Of a DNA stretch of 64,000 nt, positions 44,163-53,148 are shown piece by piece. A program made the translations under genes and the position numbers. The notes below the pieces were generated by a model. The model saw only the letters and a list, made by a program, of their open reading frames with translations. It made no database searches and was not told the origin of the DNA. The DNA comes from Ramlibacter ginsenosidimutans (GTDB lineage: Bacteria > Pseudomonadota > Gammaproteobacteria > Burkholderiales > Burkholderiaceae_C): assembly GCF_042678185.1 (NCBI RefSeq), contig NZ_JBHUDQ010000011.1, one strand, 5' to 3'. How positions within the stretch are numbered: the first letter of the stretch is position 1; every line of letters begins with the position of its first letter.

Positions 44163-44944
44163 AGATGAACGCGAACGCGATCCGCACCGGGCTGGCGGCA
44201 GCCCTGCTGGCAGTCGCCCTCGGGGCCGCCGCCGCCGAGAAGGACCTGGCCCCGACGGTGGCGAACGCCGCCCGCGCGGTGCCCCCGGCCGTGGAAAACG
44301 CGCTGCGCAAGAACCTGCCCGAGCGCATGCCGAACCTGCCGCGCATCGACGAGGTCAGCCGTACGCCCGTGCCCGGCCTGTACGAAGTCCGCGTTGGCAC
44401 CGACCTGTTCTACTCGGATGCCGAGGGCAACTTCATCATCAACGGCGAGATGATGGACACGCGCGGCCGCCGCAACCTCACCGAGGAGCGGATGGACAAG
44501 ATCCTGGCGATCGACTTCAGCCAGATGCCCGTGAAGGATGCCTTCACCATCGTGCGCGGCAACGGCAAGCGCAAGCTCGCGGTGTTCGAGGACCCGAACT
44601 GCGGCTACTGCCGCCGCTTCGAAGCCGACCTGCAGAAGATCGACAACGTCACCGTCTACCTGTACCTCTATCCGATCCTCGGGCCGGACTCGATCGAGAA
44701 GTCCAAGGCCATCTGGTGCGGCAAGGACAAGGGCCGCATCTGGCAGGACTGGATGGTGCGCGGCGTGCCGATCCCGCGCCACGACGCCGACTGCGACGTG
44801 AGCGCGCTGGCGCGCAACACCGAGTTCGGCAAGACCCACAAGATCACGGGCACGCCGACGCTGATCTTCGCCGATGGCTCACGCGTTCCCGGCGCCATCG
44901 GTGCGGCCGCCGTCGAGAAGCTGCTCGTGAACGGCGGGAAGTGA
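44159..44944 (+). CDS. dsbC: DsbC-family thiol:disulfide interchange protein
   Basis: This 261-residue periplasmic disulfide isomerase has a signal peptide ending in GAAAAEK, an N-terminal dimerisation domain (YEVRVGTDLFYSDAEGNFII), and a thioredoxin-fold domain with the active site Cys148-Gly-Tyr-Cys151 in EDPNCGYCRRF and a cis-Pro in ITGTPTLIF. It overlaps both neighbours (ATGA in front, GTGA behind). Confidence 0.9.
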   Translation: MKMNANAIRTGLAAALLAVALGAAAAEKDLAPTVANAARAVPPAVENALRKNLPERMPNLPRIDEVSRTPVPGLYEVRVGTDLFYSDAEGNFIINGEMMDTRGRRNLTEERMDKILAIDFSQMPVKDAFTIVRGNGKRKLAVFEDPNCGYCRRFEADLQKIDNVTVYLYLYPILGPDSIEKSKAIWCGKDKGRIWQDWMVRGVPIPRHDADCDVSALARNTEFGKTHKITGTPTLIFADGSRVPGAIGAAAVEKLLVNGGK

Positions 44945-46698
44945 CCGCAGCGCGTCCAGGCGGCCCGCACTACCGGGTCGAGGCAGCCGATCCGGCCGCC
45001 CATCTGTTCCATGTCACCCTGACGGTGCCCCAGCCCCAGGCGGGGCAACGCCTGTCCTTGCCCGCGTGGATTCCCGGCAGCTACCTGGTGCGCGAGTTCG
45101 CGCGCCACCTGCAGCGCCTCGCCGCGCGCCAGGACGGGCGGCCAGTGACGGTGCAGCAGCTCGACAAGGCGACCTGGCAGGTCGATTGCGTGCCCTCCAG
45201 TCCGCTGGTGCTGACCTACGAGGTCTACGCCTTCGACAACTCGGTGCGCACCGCGTGGCTGGATTCCGAGCGCGGCTTCTTCAACGGCACGAGCCTGTGC
45301 CTGCGCGTGCATGGGCAAGCGCAGGAGCCGCACGAACTGGAGCTGGTGCCGCCGCGGGCGTATCCGCATTGGGAAGCGGCCACCGGGCTGGAGCCGCTGA
45401 AGACCGGCAAGCGCGGCTTCGGCACCTACCTCGCGCACGACTACGACGAGCTGGTGGACTGCCCGGTGGAACTGGGCGCCTTCTTCAGCGCGGAGTTCCG
45501 CGCCGGCGGCGTGCCGCACCGGCTGGTGATCTCCGGCGCCACCGAGGCGCTGGACACGGACCGGCTGGTCGCCGACATGCAGAAGATCTGCGAGACGGAA
45601 ATCCGGTTCTGGCACGAACGCCGCCGGCCGCCGTTCAAGAGCTTCCTGTTCATGCTCAATGCGGTGGACGACGGCTACGGCGGGCTCGAGCACCGCAACT
45701 CCACCGCCCTGATCTGCTCGCGCCGCGACCTGCCGCGCAAGGGCGACGGGCGCATGGGCGAAGGCTACGTGACGCTGCTGGGCCTGATCAGCCACGAGTA
45801 CTTCCACACCTGGAACGTGAAGCGCCTGCGGCCGGCGGAGTTCGCGCACTACGACTACCGGCAGGAGAACTACAGCAACCTGCTCTGGTTCTTCGAGGGC
45901 TTCACCAGCTACTACGACGACCTGCTGCTGCGGCGCGCGGGCCTGATCGACGATGCCACCTACCTGAAGCTGCTGACGAAGACCTGCAACCAGGTCCTGC
46001 AGACGCCGGGGCGCGAACTGCAGTCCGTCGCGCAGGCCAGCTTCGACGCCTGGGTGAAGTACTACCGCCAGGACGAGAACACCGCCAACGCCACCGTCAG
46101 CTACTACACCAAGGGCGCGCTGGTGGCCCTGTGCTTCGACCTGACGCTGCGCCAGGAAGGACACGCGAGTCTCGACGACGTGATGCGCGCGCTGTGGCAA
46201 CGGTGCAAGGCCGGGCCGATGGCCGAAGCGGACTTCACCGGCGTGCTGAAGGAACTCGGCGGCCGCGCGTTCACGCGCGAGCTGGCGCACTGGGTGCACG
46301 GCACCCGCGAGCTGCCGCTGAAGGAACTGCTGGAGCAGCACGGCATCAGCGTGATGGAGGAGCCCGCGCAACTGCAGCAGCGCCTGGGCGTGCGCGTGAG
46401 CGAGACGGCGCAGGGCGTCATGCTGAAGAACGTGCTGCGCGGCGGCAGCGCCGAGCAGGCGGGGTTCGCCGCCAACGATGAATGGGTCGGCGTGGAAGTC
46501 GCCGGCCAGGGCTGGCGCCTGGGCAAGCTCGATGACCTGATGCTCTACGCCGGCACCCATCGCAAGGTCACCGCGATCGTCTCGCGCGACCGGCGCCTGC
46601 TGCGGCTCGAGCTCACGATCCCCAGCGCCGTCACCACCTGGCGCCTGGTCCTGCGCGACCCGACGAGGGCGCAGACGTGGTTCGGTCCCCAAGGCTGA
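44941..46698 (+). CDS. M61 glycyl-aminopeptidase family metallopeptidase with PDZ domain
   Basis: This 585-residue zinc peptidase has the gluzincin motif HEYFH at His285-His289 followed by WNVKRLRP and a downstream Glu in FFEGFTSYYDD, and a C-terminal PDZ domain (VMLKNVLRGGSAEQAGF). The start is a GTG overlapping the dsbC stop; no signal peptide is visible. M61 enzymes cleave N-terminal Gly/Ala. Confidence 0.9.
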   Translation: MTAARPGGPHYRVEAADPAAHLFHVTLTVPQPQAGQRLSLPAWIPGSYLVREFARHLQRLAARQDGRPVTVQQLDKATWQVDCVPSSPLVLTYEVYAFDNSVRTAWLDSERGFFNGTSLCLRVHGQAQEPHELELVPPRAYPHWEAATGLEPLKTGKRGFGTYLAHDYDELVDCPVELGAFFSAEFRAGGVPHRLVISGATEALDTDRLVADMQKICETEIRFWHERRRPPFKSFLFMLNAVDDGYGGLEHRNSTALICSRRDLPRKGDGRMGEGYVTLLGLISHEYFHTWNVKRLRPAEFAHYDYRQENYSNLLWFFEGFTSYYDDLLLRRAGLIDDATYLKLLTKTCNQVLQTPGRELQSVAQASFDAWVKYYRQDENTANATVSYYTKGALVALCFDLTLRQEGHASLDDVMRALWQRCKAGPMAEADFTGVLKELGGRAFTRELAHWVHGTRELPLKELLEQHGISVMEEPAQLQQRLGVRVSETAQGVMLKNVLRGGSAEQAGFAANDEWVGVEVAGQGWRLGKLDDLMLYAGTHRKVTAIVSRDRRLLRLELTIPSAVTTWRLVLRDPTRAQTWFGPQG

Positions 46699-47837
46699 AG
46701 CTCGCGCTGCTCGCGCTGGCGGTGATCGCCGGCCACCTCGCGGGCCTGGCCTGGTTCTCGCTGCAGGCCGACCAGGCCTCGGCATTGCGCCTGATGGTGC
46801 CGCCCATGTACACGCGCATGCTGCAGCCCGCAGCGCCGCCACCAGTGGTCGCGGCGCCTCCGCATGCCGCTCCCTCGAAGCGCGTCACGGCGCTGCGACC
46901 GCGACCACCGGCCTCGTCGCCCGAGGAGCGGGCAGCCGAGGCGCGCGCGCGCCGCGAGGCCCGCGAGCAGGCGGAAGCGCGCGCCGTGGCCGAGGCCCAC
47001 GCCCGCGCATTGGCGCAAGCCGAAGCGCTGGCCGAGGCGCTCAGGAAGCAGGAGGAAAAGGAGCGACTCGCCCAGCAGGCGCAGCCGGCTGCATCGGCGG
47101 CCTCCGCCGCATCCTCCTCCGCGTCGGCCCCCGCGGCGGAAGTCGCTCAAACCCCCGCGTCCGCCGCGAGCGCTGCCGCCACCGACACGGCGGCGCTCGA
47201 TCGCTGGCCGGTGGACACGCGGCTGAACTATGCGCTCACCGGCCAGTACCGCGGGCCCTTGTACGGCGATGCGCGCGTGCAGTGGCAGCGCGAAGGCGAC
47301 CGCTACCAGGTGCGGCTCGAGGCGCGCATCGACATGTTCGGCACCCAGGTCCTCACCAGCCAGGGGCAGGTGACGGCCGACGGCCTCGAGCCGCACGCCT
47401 ACGAGGAAACGCGCCCCGGCAAGCGCCGATTCGCGCGCATCGGCGAGCACGCGGTCGAACTGGGCAACGGCAAGACCGTCGCGAAGCCGCCGGGCGTGCA
47501 GGACACGGCCAGCCAGTTCGTGGAGCTGACGCAGCGCTTCGCCACCGGCCGCGAGCCACTCGTCGTCGGCCACGCGGTCTCGCTATGGCTTGCGCGCCCC
47601 GGCGGCGTGGACCTGTGGGAGTACGAGATCGTGGGACGCGAGCTGCTCAGCACCCCGAAGTTCGGCACGCTGGAGACCTACCACCTGAAGCCGCGGCCGA
47701 TCACCAGTCCGCGCGGCAACATCAACGTGGAGATGTGGTTCGCGCCCAGCCTGCAGTACCTGCCGGTGCGCATCAAGCTCACCATGGGGCCGGACACCTG
47801 GCTCGATCTGGTGATCGACCATATCGAGCAGCGTTAG
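46677..47837 (+). CDS. DUF3108 protein with N-terminal membrane anchor
   Basis: This 386-residue protein has an N-terminal hydrophobic segment (LALLALAVIAGHLAGLAWF), a Pro-rich linker, an Ala/Glu/Arg coiled segment (about 75-130) and a DUF3108 domain starting near LDRWPVDTRLNYALTG. Function unknown, probably periplasmic or envelope. It begins with GTG inside the M61 gene. A diverged copy of its last 33 bases recurs at 51355-51387. Confidence 0.8.
   Translation: MVRSPRLKLALLALAVIAGHLAGLAWFSLQADQASALRLMVPPMYTRMLQPAAPPPVVAAPPHAAPSKRVTALRPRPPASSPEERAAEARARREAREQAEARAVAEAHARALAQAEALAEALRKQEEKERLAQQAQPAASAASAASSSASAPAAEVAQTPASAASAAATDTAALDRWPVDTRLNYALTGQYRGPLYGDARVQWQREGDRYQVRLEARIDMFGTQVLTSQGQVTADGLEPHAYEETRPGKRRFARIGEHAVELGNGKTVAKPPGVQDTASQFVELTQRFATGREPLVVGHAVSLWLARPGGVDLWEYEIVGRELLSTPKFGTLETYHLKPRPITSPRGNINVEMWFAPSLQYLPVRIKLTMGPDTWLDLVIDHIEQR
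47805..47837 (+). repeat. 3' end of the DUF3108 gene, left member of a repeat pair
   Basis: These 33 bases encode DLVIDHIEQR plus stop and match 51355-51387 at 28 of 33 positions, in the same orientation. Four of the five differences do not change the amino acid. The pair brackets a 3.5-kb accessory island. Confidence 0.7.
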
Positions 47838-47974
47838 TCACTACGGGCTATTGGCCGAGGTCAGGAGGGACAGAAGAATGGGCTCCCTGGAGACCTCCGG
47901 TCAGTGGGCCGCGGGTCGCCGTCGCCACATCGAGTGCCGACGGATCATCGTGACAGTCCATAAAAGCAGTTCGA

Positions 47975-48157
47975 ATGAGTCGCCAACCCCTTTTCCCGAT
48001 GACGCGCGATCTTGAATGCTCGATCAAGGGTGCGGCTTCGGCTGGAGAACGCCTCGTCGATCAATACGCATCGGCGGAGCCCTTCCCGCACATAGTGATG
48101 GACGACTTCCCGGATCCTTCGCTGCTCGAGCGCGGGGCGGCGAAATTGCACGCGTGA
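47975..48157 (+). pseudogene. Remnant of a 2OG-Fe(II) oxygenase gene (N-terminal part)
   Basis: The 60-residue frame contains YASAEPFPHIVMDDFPDPSL, matching AEPFPYIKIDDFLPESLLE near the N-terminus of the oxygenase at 3900-4754. The frame stops soon after and none of the iron ligands follow, so it is a truncated gene rather than a small protein. It lies just upstream of a glycosyltransferase, as expected for a decayed glycan cluster. Confidence 0.7.
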
Positions 48158-48216
48158 TCGTCGGACCGCGACTCATGGGTCAAAGCGGACCTGCGGACCG
48201 GAGAAAAGCATCGTCC

Positions 48217-49149
48217 ATGCGCCTGGTCGTCGTCACGGTGAACTACTGCTGCGCTGACGCCATTCTCGAGCGCCTGGAAGAATCTGCGCGCCAGATTGCC
48301 GCATGTGACGGCGAATGGTGGATCGTCGATAACCACTCACCCGACAACTCCGCCGAGCGCATCAGCCGCGCGCTCGCCCGGTATGACAACGTCCACCTGA
48401 TGCGTGCGGAGGAGAACGGGGGCTTTGGTTTCGGCAACAACCAGGTCATCCATCGCGTTGTCCTGGGGCAGATCAACGCGGACTACCTTTACTTCCTGAA
48501 CCCCGATGCGAGTCCGCTGCCCGGCTCGATCGAACAGATGACTGCTTATCTCGACGAACACCCGGAGGTGGGAATCGTCGGTTCGGGACTCCTCGATGAC
48601 AAGGGAAACCACACGGACTCGATGTTCCGCTTCCCCTCGTTCTGGAGCGAAGTGGAATCTTCGCTTGTGCTGGGCCCCGTCTCGAGGCTGCTCAGTCGCC
48701 ATCGTCAGTCGCTCGGCGCACTCGATCGACCGGGACCGGTCGACTGGGTAGCGGGAACCTCTTTCATGGTGCGGGCCGAAGTATTCCGGGCGGTCGGCGG
48801 TTTCGACGAGGAGTTCTTCTTGTACTGGGAAGAGGTGGAACTGTGCCATCGGGTGAAGAAGGCCGGATTTGCCGTGCACGCCTTGCCGAGTGCCAAGGTC
48901 GCTCACGTCGGCGGAGTTTCGACCGGCATGCACCGACCCGAGCGCCGGATCCCGTCATACTGGCATCGATCTCGCAATCTCTATTTCCGCAAGACCCGGA
49001 GCGGCGGCCCCCTGCTCTTGCTCAATCTCGTGACCTCGGCTTGCATATTGGCCAGGCGGGCGAAGGACCTGGTGCGCGGCCGGCCGGCCGAACACCCGCA
49101 TTTTTTGAGAGACCACCTCAAGCATGCCTTCCAACCCCGCCGCCGATAG
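48217..49149 (+). CDS. Glycosyltransferase family 2 protein (rhamnosyltransferase-like)
   Basis: This 310-residue GT-A enzyme has VTVNYCCADAILERLEE, WWIVDNHSPDNS, ENGGFGFGNN and DYLYFLNPDASPLPGSIE (the acidic donor-binding motif), then GGFDEEFFLYWEEVELCHRV, typical of rhamnosyl- and related transferases. The ATG at 48217 follows GGAGAAAA by about 10 nt. Its 3' end overlaps the deacetylase gene by 26 bp. Confidence 0.88.
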   Translation: MRLVVVTVNYCCADAILERLEESARQIAACDGEWWIVDNHSPDNSAERISRALARYDNVHLMRAEENGGFGFGNNQVIHRVVLGQINADYLYFLNPDASPLPGSIEQMTAYLDEHPEVGIVGSGLLDDKGNHTDSMFRFPSFWSEVESSLVLGPVSRLLSRHRQSLGALDRPGPVDWVAGTSFMVRAEVFRAVGGFDEEFFLYWEEVELCHRVKKAGFAVHALPSAKVAHVGGVSTGMHRPERRIPSYWHRSRNLYFRKTRSGGPLLLLNLVTSACILARRAKDLVRGRPAEHPHFLRDHLKHAFQPRRR

Positions 49150-50602
49150 CCGCCCCTGCGGAAGTGACGAGGATTGCCTGGTGTATGCGCGCCCTCACTT
49201 TAGGCGAGAGGGTGCCAATCTCCATTTCTTCCTGTCCAGCCGCATCTACCGTCGATTGAACGAGGCGGAGGCTGCCATTTGGGACGCGCTTGGCGCCGGG
49301 CCGGCGACGATCGGTGAATTGCACGATCGGGCGGCGGTCAAGGAGATCGCCGAGGACGGGCTCGTTGAAATTGTCGCCCCCGTCGCCGCCAACGACCGGC
49401 GGCGAATCCTGGTCGTCGAGCCGCATTGCGACGATGCAGCCCTATCGATCGGCGCGACCATGTGGAAATTGCGGGAGCAGGTCGAGTTCCACCTCCTGAC
49501 GATGGCGAGCCGCAGCAACTACAGCACGGCTTTCCAAATGCATCGCGATTATTTCAACCGCTCCCGAATCACGGAGATGCGCACCGCCGAGGGCGAGCTA
49601 TTCATGGCCCACCTTGGTGGAACCTATCATTGCGCCGGCCTCGCCGAGGCGACACTGCGATACAAGGACAGCGATTGGGACCTCGACTTCTTCAACGCTC
49701 ATGAAGTCGCCGCAGCCATCTCGAACAACCGACGTGCGCCCTCACGAGTCCTGCAGGAATGGACTGCTACGCTGCGCGAGTTCTTGCAGGATCGCTCGTT
49801 TGCCGAAATCTGGCTCCCGCTGGGAGCGGGCACGCATTCCGATCATGACCTTGCGCGCGCTGCCGGACTCCGTGTTGTCATGGATCAGCCAGCTGCAACT
49901 GTACGGTTGTACGAAGACGTGCCCTACGGCGTCCATTATCAGGAGCACACCACGCGCATCCTGAAGCTCCTGGACACGCACGGAGCTAGCCTCTCGCCGT
50001 GTCCGGAGGACGTGACTGACGAATTTCCGACCAAGCTCTCCCTGCTCAAGATCTTCGCGTCCCAGTTCAAGCTTGGTGCGATCCAGCCAGGGGTTGAGAG
50101 AGCGTCCGCCGCGGACGGCGGCAGGAAGGTGGAGCGCCTATGGACACTCGACGCTCTCCCCAGCGAGCTCCCGGAAGACCAGCTCTGGATAGGCGCCCCC
50201 GACGTCCAGAAGGCGGCTACTTCGCTGCAGACTTTTCGCACAGGCGCCAGCTCAGAAACGCGCGTGGCGATTTTTGCCATCAATGCATCCGGTCGCTGGG
50301 CTGACGACCTTGTCTTGGTCACGGACCTGTTCCCCCGCGCGAAGTTCGTCGTCTACGCCGGACCACGCGTCTTTGCCGAATTCGAAGAAGTCGCGAATCC
50401 GGCCGTGGATCTCAACCGGCTGGACGGGCACCCCGCCTCCTGGCTGAAAGCAGCTTTGCGCGAGGTGGGGACTGGGCACCGAATCGTCATTGCCGGCGAG
50501 GCCGGGTCTAAGGTGAAGGCGCTGAAGGCCTTTTGGCAAATTGGCCGAACATTGACGGTGCCGGCAATGGACAACCTGTTCCAGGCGCTGGCGAGTAGCT
50601 GA
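49124..50602 (+). CDS. PIG-L family deacetylase with extra N-terminal domain
   Basis: This 492-residue protein has three parts. Residues 20-80 (YARPHFRREGANLHFFLSSR, then RLNEAEAAIWDAL) resemble a PqqD-like winged helix; that is inference. Residues 90-330 are a PIG-L deacetylase: RRILVVEPHCDDAALSIGA, with His101-Cys-Asp103-Asp104-Ala replacing the usual HPDDE/A, and THSDHDLARAAG (His238, Asp240, His241) as further metal ligands. Residues 380-492 form a Rossmann-like tail (RIVIAGEAGSKVKALK). It overlaps the glycosyltransferase ahead, so it may deacetylate a sugar that enzyme handles. Confidence 0.72.
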   Translation: MPSNPAADSRPCGSDEDCLVYARPHFRREGANLHFFLSSRIYRRLNEAEAAIWDALGAGPATIGELHDRAAVKEIAEDGLVEIVAPVAANDRRRILVVEPHCDDAALSIGATMWKLREQVEFHLLTMASRSNYSTAFQMHRDYFNRSRITEMRTAEGELFMAHLGGTYHCAGLAEATLRYKDSDWDLDFFNAHEVAAAISNNRRAPSRVLQEWTATLREFLQDRSFAEIWLPLGAGTHSDHDLARAAGLRVVMDQPAATVRLYEDVPYGVHYQEHTTRILKLLDTHGASLSPCPEDVTDEFPTKLSLLKIFASQFKLGAIQPGVERASAADGGRKVERLWTLDALPSELPEDQLWIGAPDVQKAATSLQTFRTGASSETRVAIFAINASGRWADDLVLVTDLFPRAKFVVYAGPRVFAEFEEVANPAVDLNRLDGHPASWLKAALREVGTGHRIVIAGEAGSKVKALKAFWQIGRTLTVPAMDNLFQALASS

Positions 50603-50784
50603 TCGCTGCTATTCGACAATCGAGAGCGGCGTCCGTCGCGACGGCGGGAAACCGCATCCTCGGCGAGGCGCGCGCGATCTGGGAGCCAGACAACGCCTGC
50701 AGGGGGAGTTCGCGATCCAGGTCGCGTCCGATCGGCGCCGCCGAGGCCCCGCCGGGGCTGACCTGCACCCTTCCTTCCTACCAG

Positions 50785-50991
50785 TTGATGGTTAGCGAGG
50801 TCCGTCACCCGGGAGAATTGCATGACGACATTGGCCTGTGGCTGCCGGCCCGGCGCCTGAACCAGGCACGCTTCGTATGGACGAGTGACGGTGCTCCGAG
50901 TGTCGGCCTCACGCGCCAGCAGTTCGACACGCTGGTGCTCGGACTGCCGCGGCAGCGCATTGGCGAAGCCGGCGTGATCTCGCTGCAGTAG
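50785..50991 (+). pseudogene. IS66-family tnpB (Orf2) 3' remnant
   Basis: The frame reads LWLPARRLNQARFVWTSDG and ends LVLGLPRQRIGEAGVISLQ, matching the C-terminus of IS66 Orf2/TnpB. The N-terminal half is absent, so only a fragment remains. It is followed by a remnant of the IS66 transposase gene in the standard order. Confidence 0.7.
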
Positions 50992-51027
50992 CGCAATTGT
51001 ATCTGCCGATGCCCTGGTGCAGCGCGG

Positions 51028-51354
51028 ATGGCAGCATGTCCCTCCGTGAGCACCGCATACAACATCGACGGCCTCGACGCGCATCAGCTGCGCGAACTGG
51101 TGGCGCGTCCGCGCGCCCACGTGCTGCACAAACAGACGCTGATTGACACGCTCACGCACGGGAACGCGGTCCTCAAGCGCCTGAAGTTCGCGGCCCATCC
51201 CGAGCGCTTCACAACGCGGAGCAGCGCAGCCTGCTCAAAGAAGTGCTCGAGGGCGACCTGCAAGCTGTATCGGAGGAGATCGAGCGCGTCGCTGCACAGG
51301 ACAAGCCTGCGGGCGAGACGAACAAGCCGAAAGGGCCAGCCTCTGCCCGGTGTG
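51028..51354 (+). pseudogene. IS66-family transposase (tnpC) 5' remnant, frameshifted
   Basis: The first frame (LDAHQLRELVARPRAHVLHK, then AVLKRLKFAAHPERF) matches the IS66 transposase N-terminus. Near 51212 the homology jumps to another frame (EQRSLLKEVLEGDLQAVSEE, then IERVAAQDKPAGE) and then stops, joining directly to the copied DUF3108 tail. The catalytic domain and inverted ends are missing, so the element is dead. Confidence 0.75.
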
Positions 51355-51387
51355 GACTTGGTGATCGACCACATCGCGCAGCGCTAG
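51355..51387 (+). repeat. Diverged copy of the DUF3108 gene 3' end
   Basis: These bases encode VDLVIDHIAQR-stop as an open tail, 28/33 identical to 47805-47837. They follow the IS66 remnant directly and precede paaK (opposite strand) by 25 bp. Mostly silent differences suggest it came from a homologous gene rather than by random match. Confidence 0.7.
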
Positions 51388-51412
51388 CCGCGGGCACTCC
51401 CGCACCGGGCCG

Positions 51413-52708
51413 CTACAGCTTGCGTTGGTCCACCACCCGCCTGGCCTTCCCCATGCTGCGCTCGATGCCGCCGACGGGCCGCAACTCAATGCGCGCGCTC
51501 GTGCCGATGTAGACCTTGATCTCGTAGGCGAGCCGCTCGGCCGCCGAACGCACGTCCGCGTGCTCGTGGTCCAGGCCCGCGCCCGCTTCGACGGCGACGG
51601 TGAGCTCGTCCAGCGGGCCCTCGCGCGTGAGGATGCACTGGTAGTGCGGGGCCAGCACGGGCTGCCTGAGGATCAGCTCCTCGATCTGCGTGGGGAACAC
51701 GTTCACGCCGCGCACGATCATCATGTCGTCGCTGCGGCCGGTGATCTTCTCCATGCGGCGCATCGTGCGTGCGGTGCCCGGCAGCAGGCGCGTCAGGTCG
51801 CGCGTGCGGTAGCGGATGACGGGCAGCGCCTCCTTCGTCAGGCTGGTGAAGACCAGCTCGCCCAGCTCGCCGTCGGCGACGGGCGCGCCGGTCTCCGGGT
51901 CGACGATCTCGGGATAGAAGTGGTCCTCCCAGATCGTCGGGCCGTCCTTGGTCTCGATGCACTCGTTGGCAACGCCGGGGCCCATCACCTCCGAGAGCCC
52001 GTAGATGTCCACGGCGTCCAGGCCCAGGCGCTGCTCGATCTTCTGGCGCATGTCGTTGGTCCACGGCTCGGCGCCGAAGATGCCCAGGCGCAGGCTGCAC
52101 TCGCGCGGGTCCATGCCCTGCCGTTCCATCTCATCGGCGATGGCCAGCATGTAGCTGGGGGTGACCATGATGATGTCGGGCCGGAAGTCGGTGATCAGCT
52201 GCACCTGGCGTTCGGTCTGGCCGCCGCCGAAGGGGACCACCGTCAGGCCCAGCTTCTCGGCGCCGTAGTGGGCGCCGAGGCCGCCGGTGAAAAGGCCGTA
52301 GCCGTAGCTCACGTGCACCATGTCGCCGGGACGCGCCCCCGCCGCCCGGATGCTGCGCGCCATCACCGCGGACCAGGTCTCGATGTCGTTGCGGGTGTAG
52401 CCCACTACGGTGGGCTTGCCCGTGGTGCCGCTGGACGCATGGATGCGCACGCACTGCTCGCGCGGCACCGCCAGCATGCCGAACGGGTAGGCCTCGCGCA
52501 GGTCGTGTTTGGTGGTGAAGGGAAACTTCGCCAGGTCGGCGAGGCTGCTGCAGTCGTCGGGATGCACGCCGGCAGCGTCGAACTTGCGCCGGTAGACCGG
52601 CGAATTCGCATAAGCGTGGTTCAGCGTCTGCTGCAGGCGCTTGAACTGCAGCGCCCGCAGTTCGTCGACGCTCGCGTTCTCGATAGCCTCCAACGGAAAG
52701 CGGTTCAT
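51413..52708 (-). CDS. paaK: Phenylacetate-CoA ligase
   Basis: This 431-residue AMP-forming ligase activates phenylacetate to its CoA ester. It has RIHASSGTTGKPTVVGYTRN (P-loop), VDIYGLSEVMGPGVANEC and RTRDLTRLLPGTARTM. Its ATG overlaps the paaI stop (ATGA) in the chain paaG-paaI-paaK. Confidence 0.94.
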   Translation of the reverse strand: MNRFPLEAIENASVDELRALQFKRLQQTLNHAYANSPVYRRKFDAAGVHPDDCSSLADLAKFPFTTKHDLREAYPFGMLAVPREQCVRIHASSGTTGKPTVVGYTRNDIETWSAVMARSIRAAGARPGDMVHVSYGYGLFTGGLGAHYGAEKLGLTVVPFGGGQTERQVQLITDFRPDIIMVTPSYMLAIADEMERQGMDPRECSLRLGIFGAEPWTNDMRQKIEQRLGLDAVDIYGLSEVMGPGVANECIETKDGPTIWEDHFYPEIVDPETGAPVADGELGELVFTSLTKEALPVIRYRTRDLTRLLPGTARTMRRMEKITGRSDDMMIVRGVNVFPTQIEELILRQPVLAPHYQCILTREGPLDELTVAVEAGAGLDHEHADVRSAAERLAYEIKVYIGTSARIELRPVGGIERSMGKARRVVDQRKL

Positions 52709-53148
52709 GGCTCCTCCGGAATCACCGTGCCCTGGATGCTCGCGCTCTTGCCGCGGAAGACCGCCACCACCTCGCCACGCTGGTTGGTCACCTTCATGTC
52801 GTAGATCCCGTGGCGGCCCTGCAGGACCTGCTCGACCCCCTCGCAGGTGAGCACGTCGCCCAGGTGCCCGGGCTTCAGGAACTCGATGCTGGCGCCCGCC
52901 GCCACCGTCACCTTGTTGTGGCTGTTGCAGGCGTAGGCGAACGTGGAGTCCGCCAGCGTGAAGATCAGGCCGCCATGGCAGATCTTGTGGCCGTTGAGCA
53001 TCGGCGCGCGCACCGTCATGCGCATGACGGCACGACCGGGCTCGCAGGAGAGCAGCTCGATCTGCATGAAGTCGCGCACCGCCGGGTCGTCGGCGTACAT
53101 GGCCTCGCCCACCGCAGTGGCGAGCGCTTGGGGAGATCGCTTGCTCAT
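52705..53148 (-). CDS. paaI: PaaI hydroxyphenylacetyl-CoA thioesterase
   Basis: This 147-residue hot-dog thioesterase rescues CoA from stalled phenylacetate intermediates. It has NGHKICHGGLIFTLADSTFA with the conserved Asn, His-Gly-Gly and Asp. The ATG at 53148 overlaps the paaG stop and its own stop overlaps paaK, so all three are coupled. Confidence 0.92.
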   Translation of the reverse strand: MSKRSPQALATAVGEAMYADDPAVRDFMQIELLSCEPGRAVMRMTVRAPMLNGHKICHGGLIFTLADSTFAYACNSHNKVTVAAGASIEFLKPGHLGDVLTCEGVEQVLQGRHGIYDMKVTNQRGEVVAVFRGKSASIQGTVIPEEP

